Shown: positions 5,261 through 5,263 of the stretch, piece after piece
Numbering within the stretch: the first letter of the stretch is position 1
How the letters are laid out: the number at the start of each line of letters is the position of its first letter
NCBI GenBank assembly: GCA_030604585.1
Contig: JAUVVP010000203.1
Location: forward strand, 1-5,263
Direction of reading: 5' to 3'
DNA length: 5,263 nucleotides
From: Planctomycetota bacterium
GTDB lineage: Bacteria; Planctomycetota; Brocadiia; SM23-32
The notes under the pieces: generated by a model
Database searches by the model: none
What the model was told of the DNA's origin: nothing
Seen by the model: only the letters and a program-made list of their open reading frames with translations
Translations under genes and position numbers: made by a program

Positions 5261-5263
5261 AGC

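Overview
The window is high-GC bacterial chromosomal DNA. It carries five complete protein genes and the 5' end of a sixth. Three of the promoters have clear sigma70-type -35/-10 pairs with 17-bp spacers. A DUF151 gene, a tail-anchored double zinc-ribbon protein, a GC-rich divergent layout and long intergenic repeats would fit a Planctomycetes/PVC-type or similar Gram-negative environmental bacterium. That placement is a guess from gene style; no rRNA or marker gene in the window settles it.

Layout. At the left edge (1-70, minus) is the N-terminus of a HAD-superfamily hydrolase, with a candidate minus-strand promoter at 110-139. Divergent from it is a GT4-type glycosyltransferase (253-1392, start uncertain). 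After a 26-bp gap comes an RluA/RluD-family 23S rRNA pseudouridine synthase (1419-2459), probably in the same operon. Convergent with these is a DUF151/bifunctional-nuclease-family gene (2525-2929, minus). A short region with divergent promoters (2977-3082) separates it from a ten-helix EamA/DMT transporter (3136-4062, plus). The transporter's predicted 5' UTR holds a perfect 17-bp dyad between the promoter and the Shine-Dalgarno.

Between the transporter and the last gene lies a 96-bp degenerate hexanucleotide tract (TCGTKC-type, 4075-4170), followed by a promoter at 4246-4274. This promoter drives a 148-aa protein (4312-4758) with two four-cysteine zinc ribbons and a C-terminal membrane anchor. 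The final 500 bp are non-coding. They contain a terminator-like hairpin and two near-identical 166-bp repeats (4877-5042 and 5061-5226), each able to fold into a 118-nt imperfect hairpin with GTGTCATGCTGAGG / CCTCAGGATGACAC ends.

The genes do not form one recognisable pathway. They are mostly housekeeping or single-function units (rRNA modification, glycosyl transfer, export), each with its own signals. The best candidates for something not well described are the paired hairpin repeats, the tail-anchored zinc-ribbon protein, and the dyad in the transporter leader.
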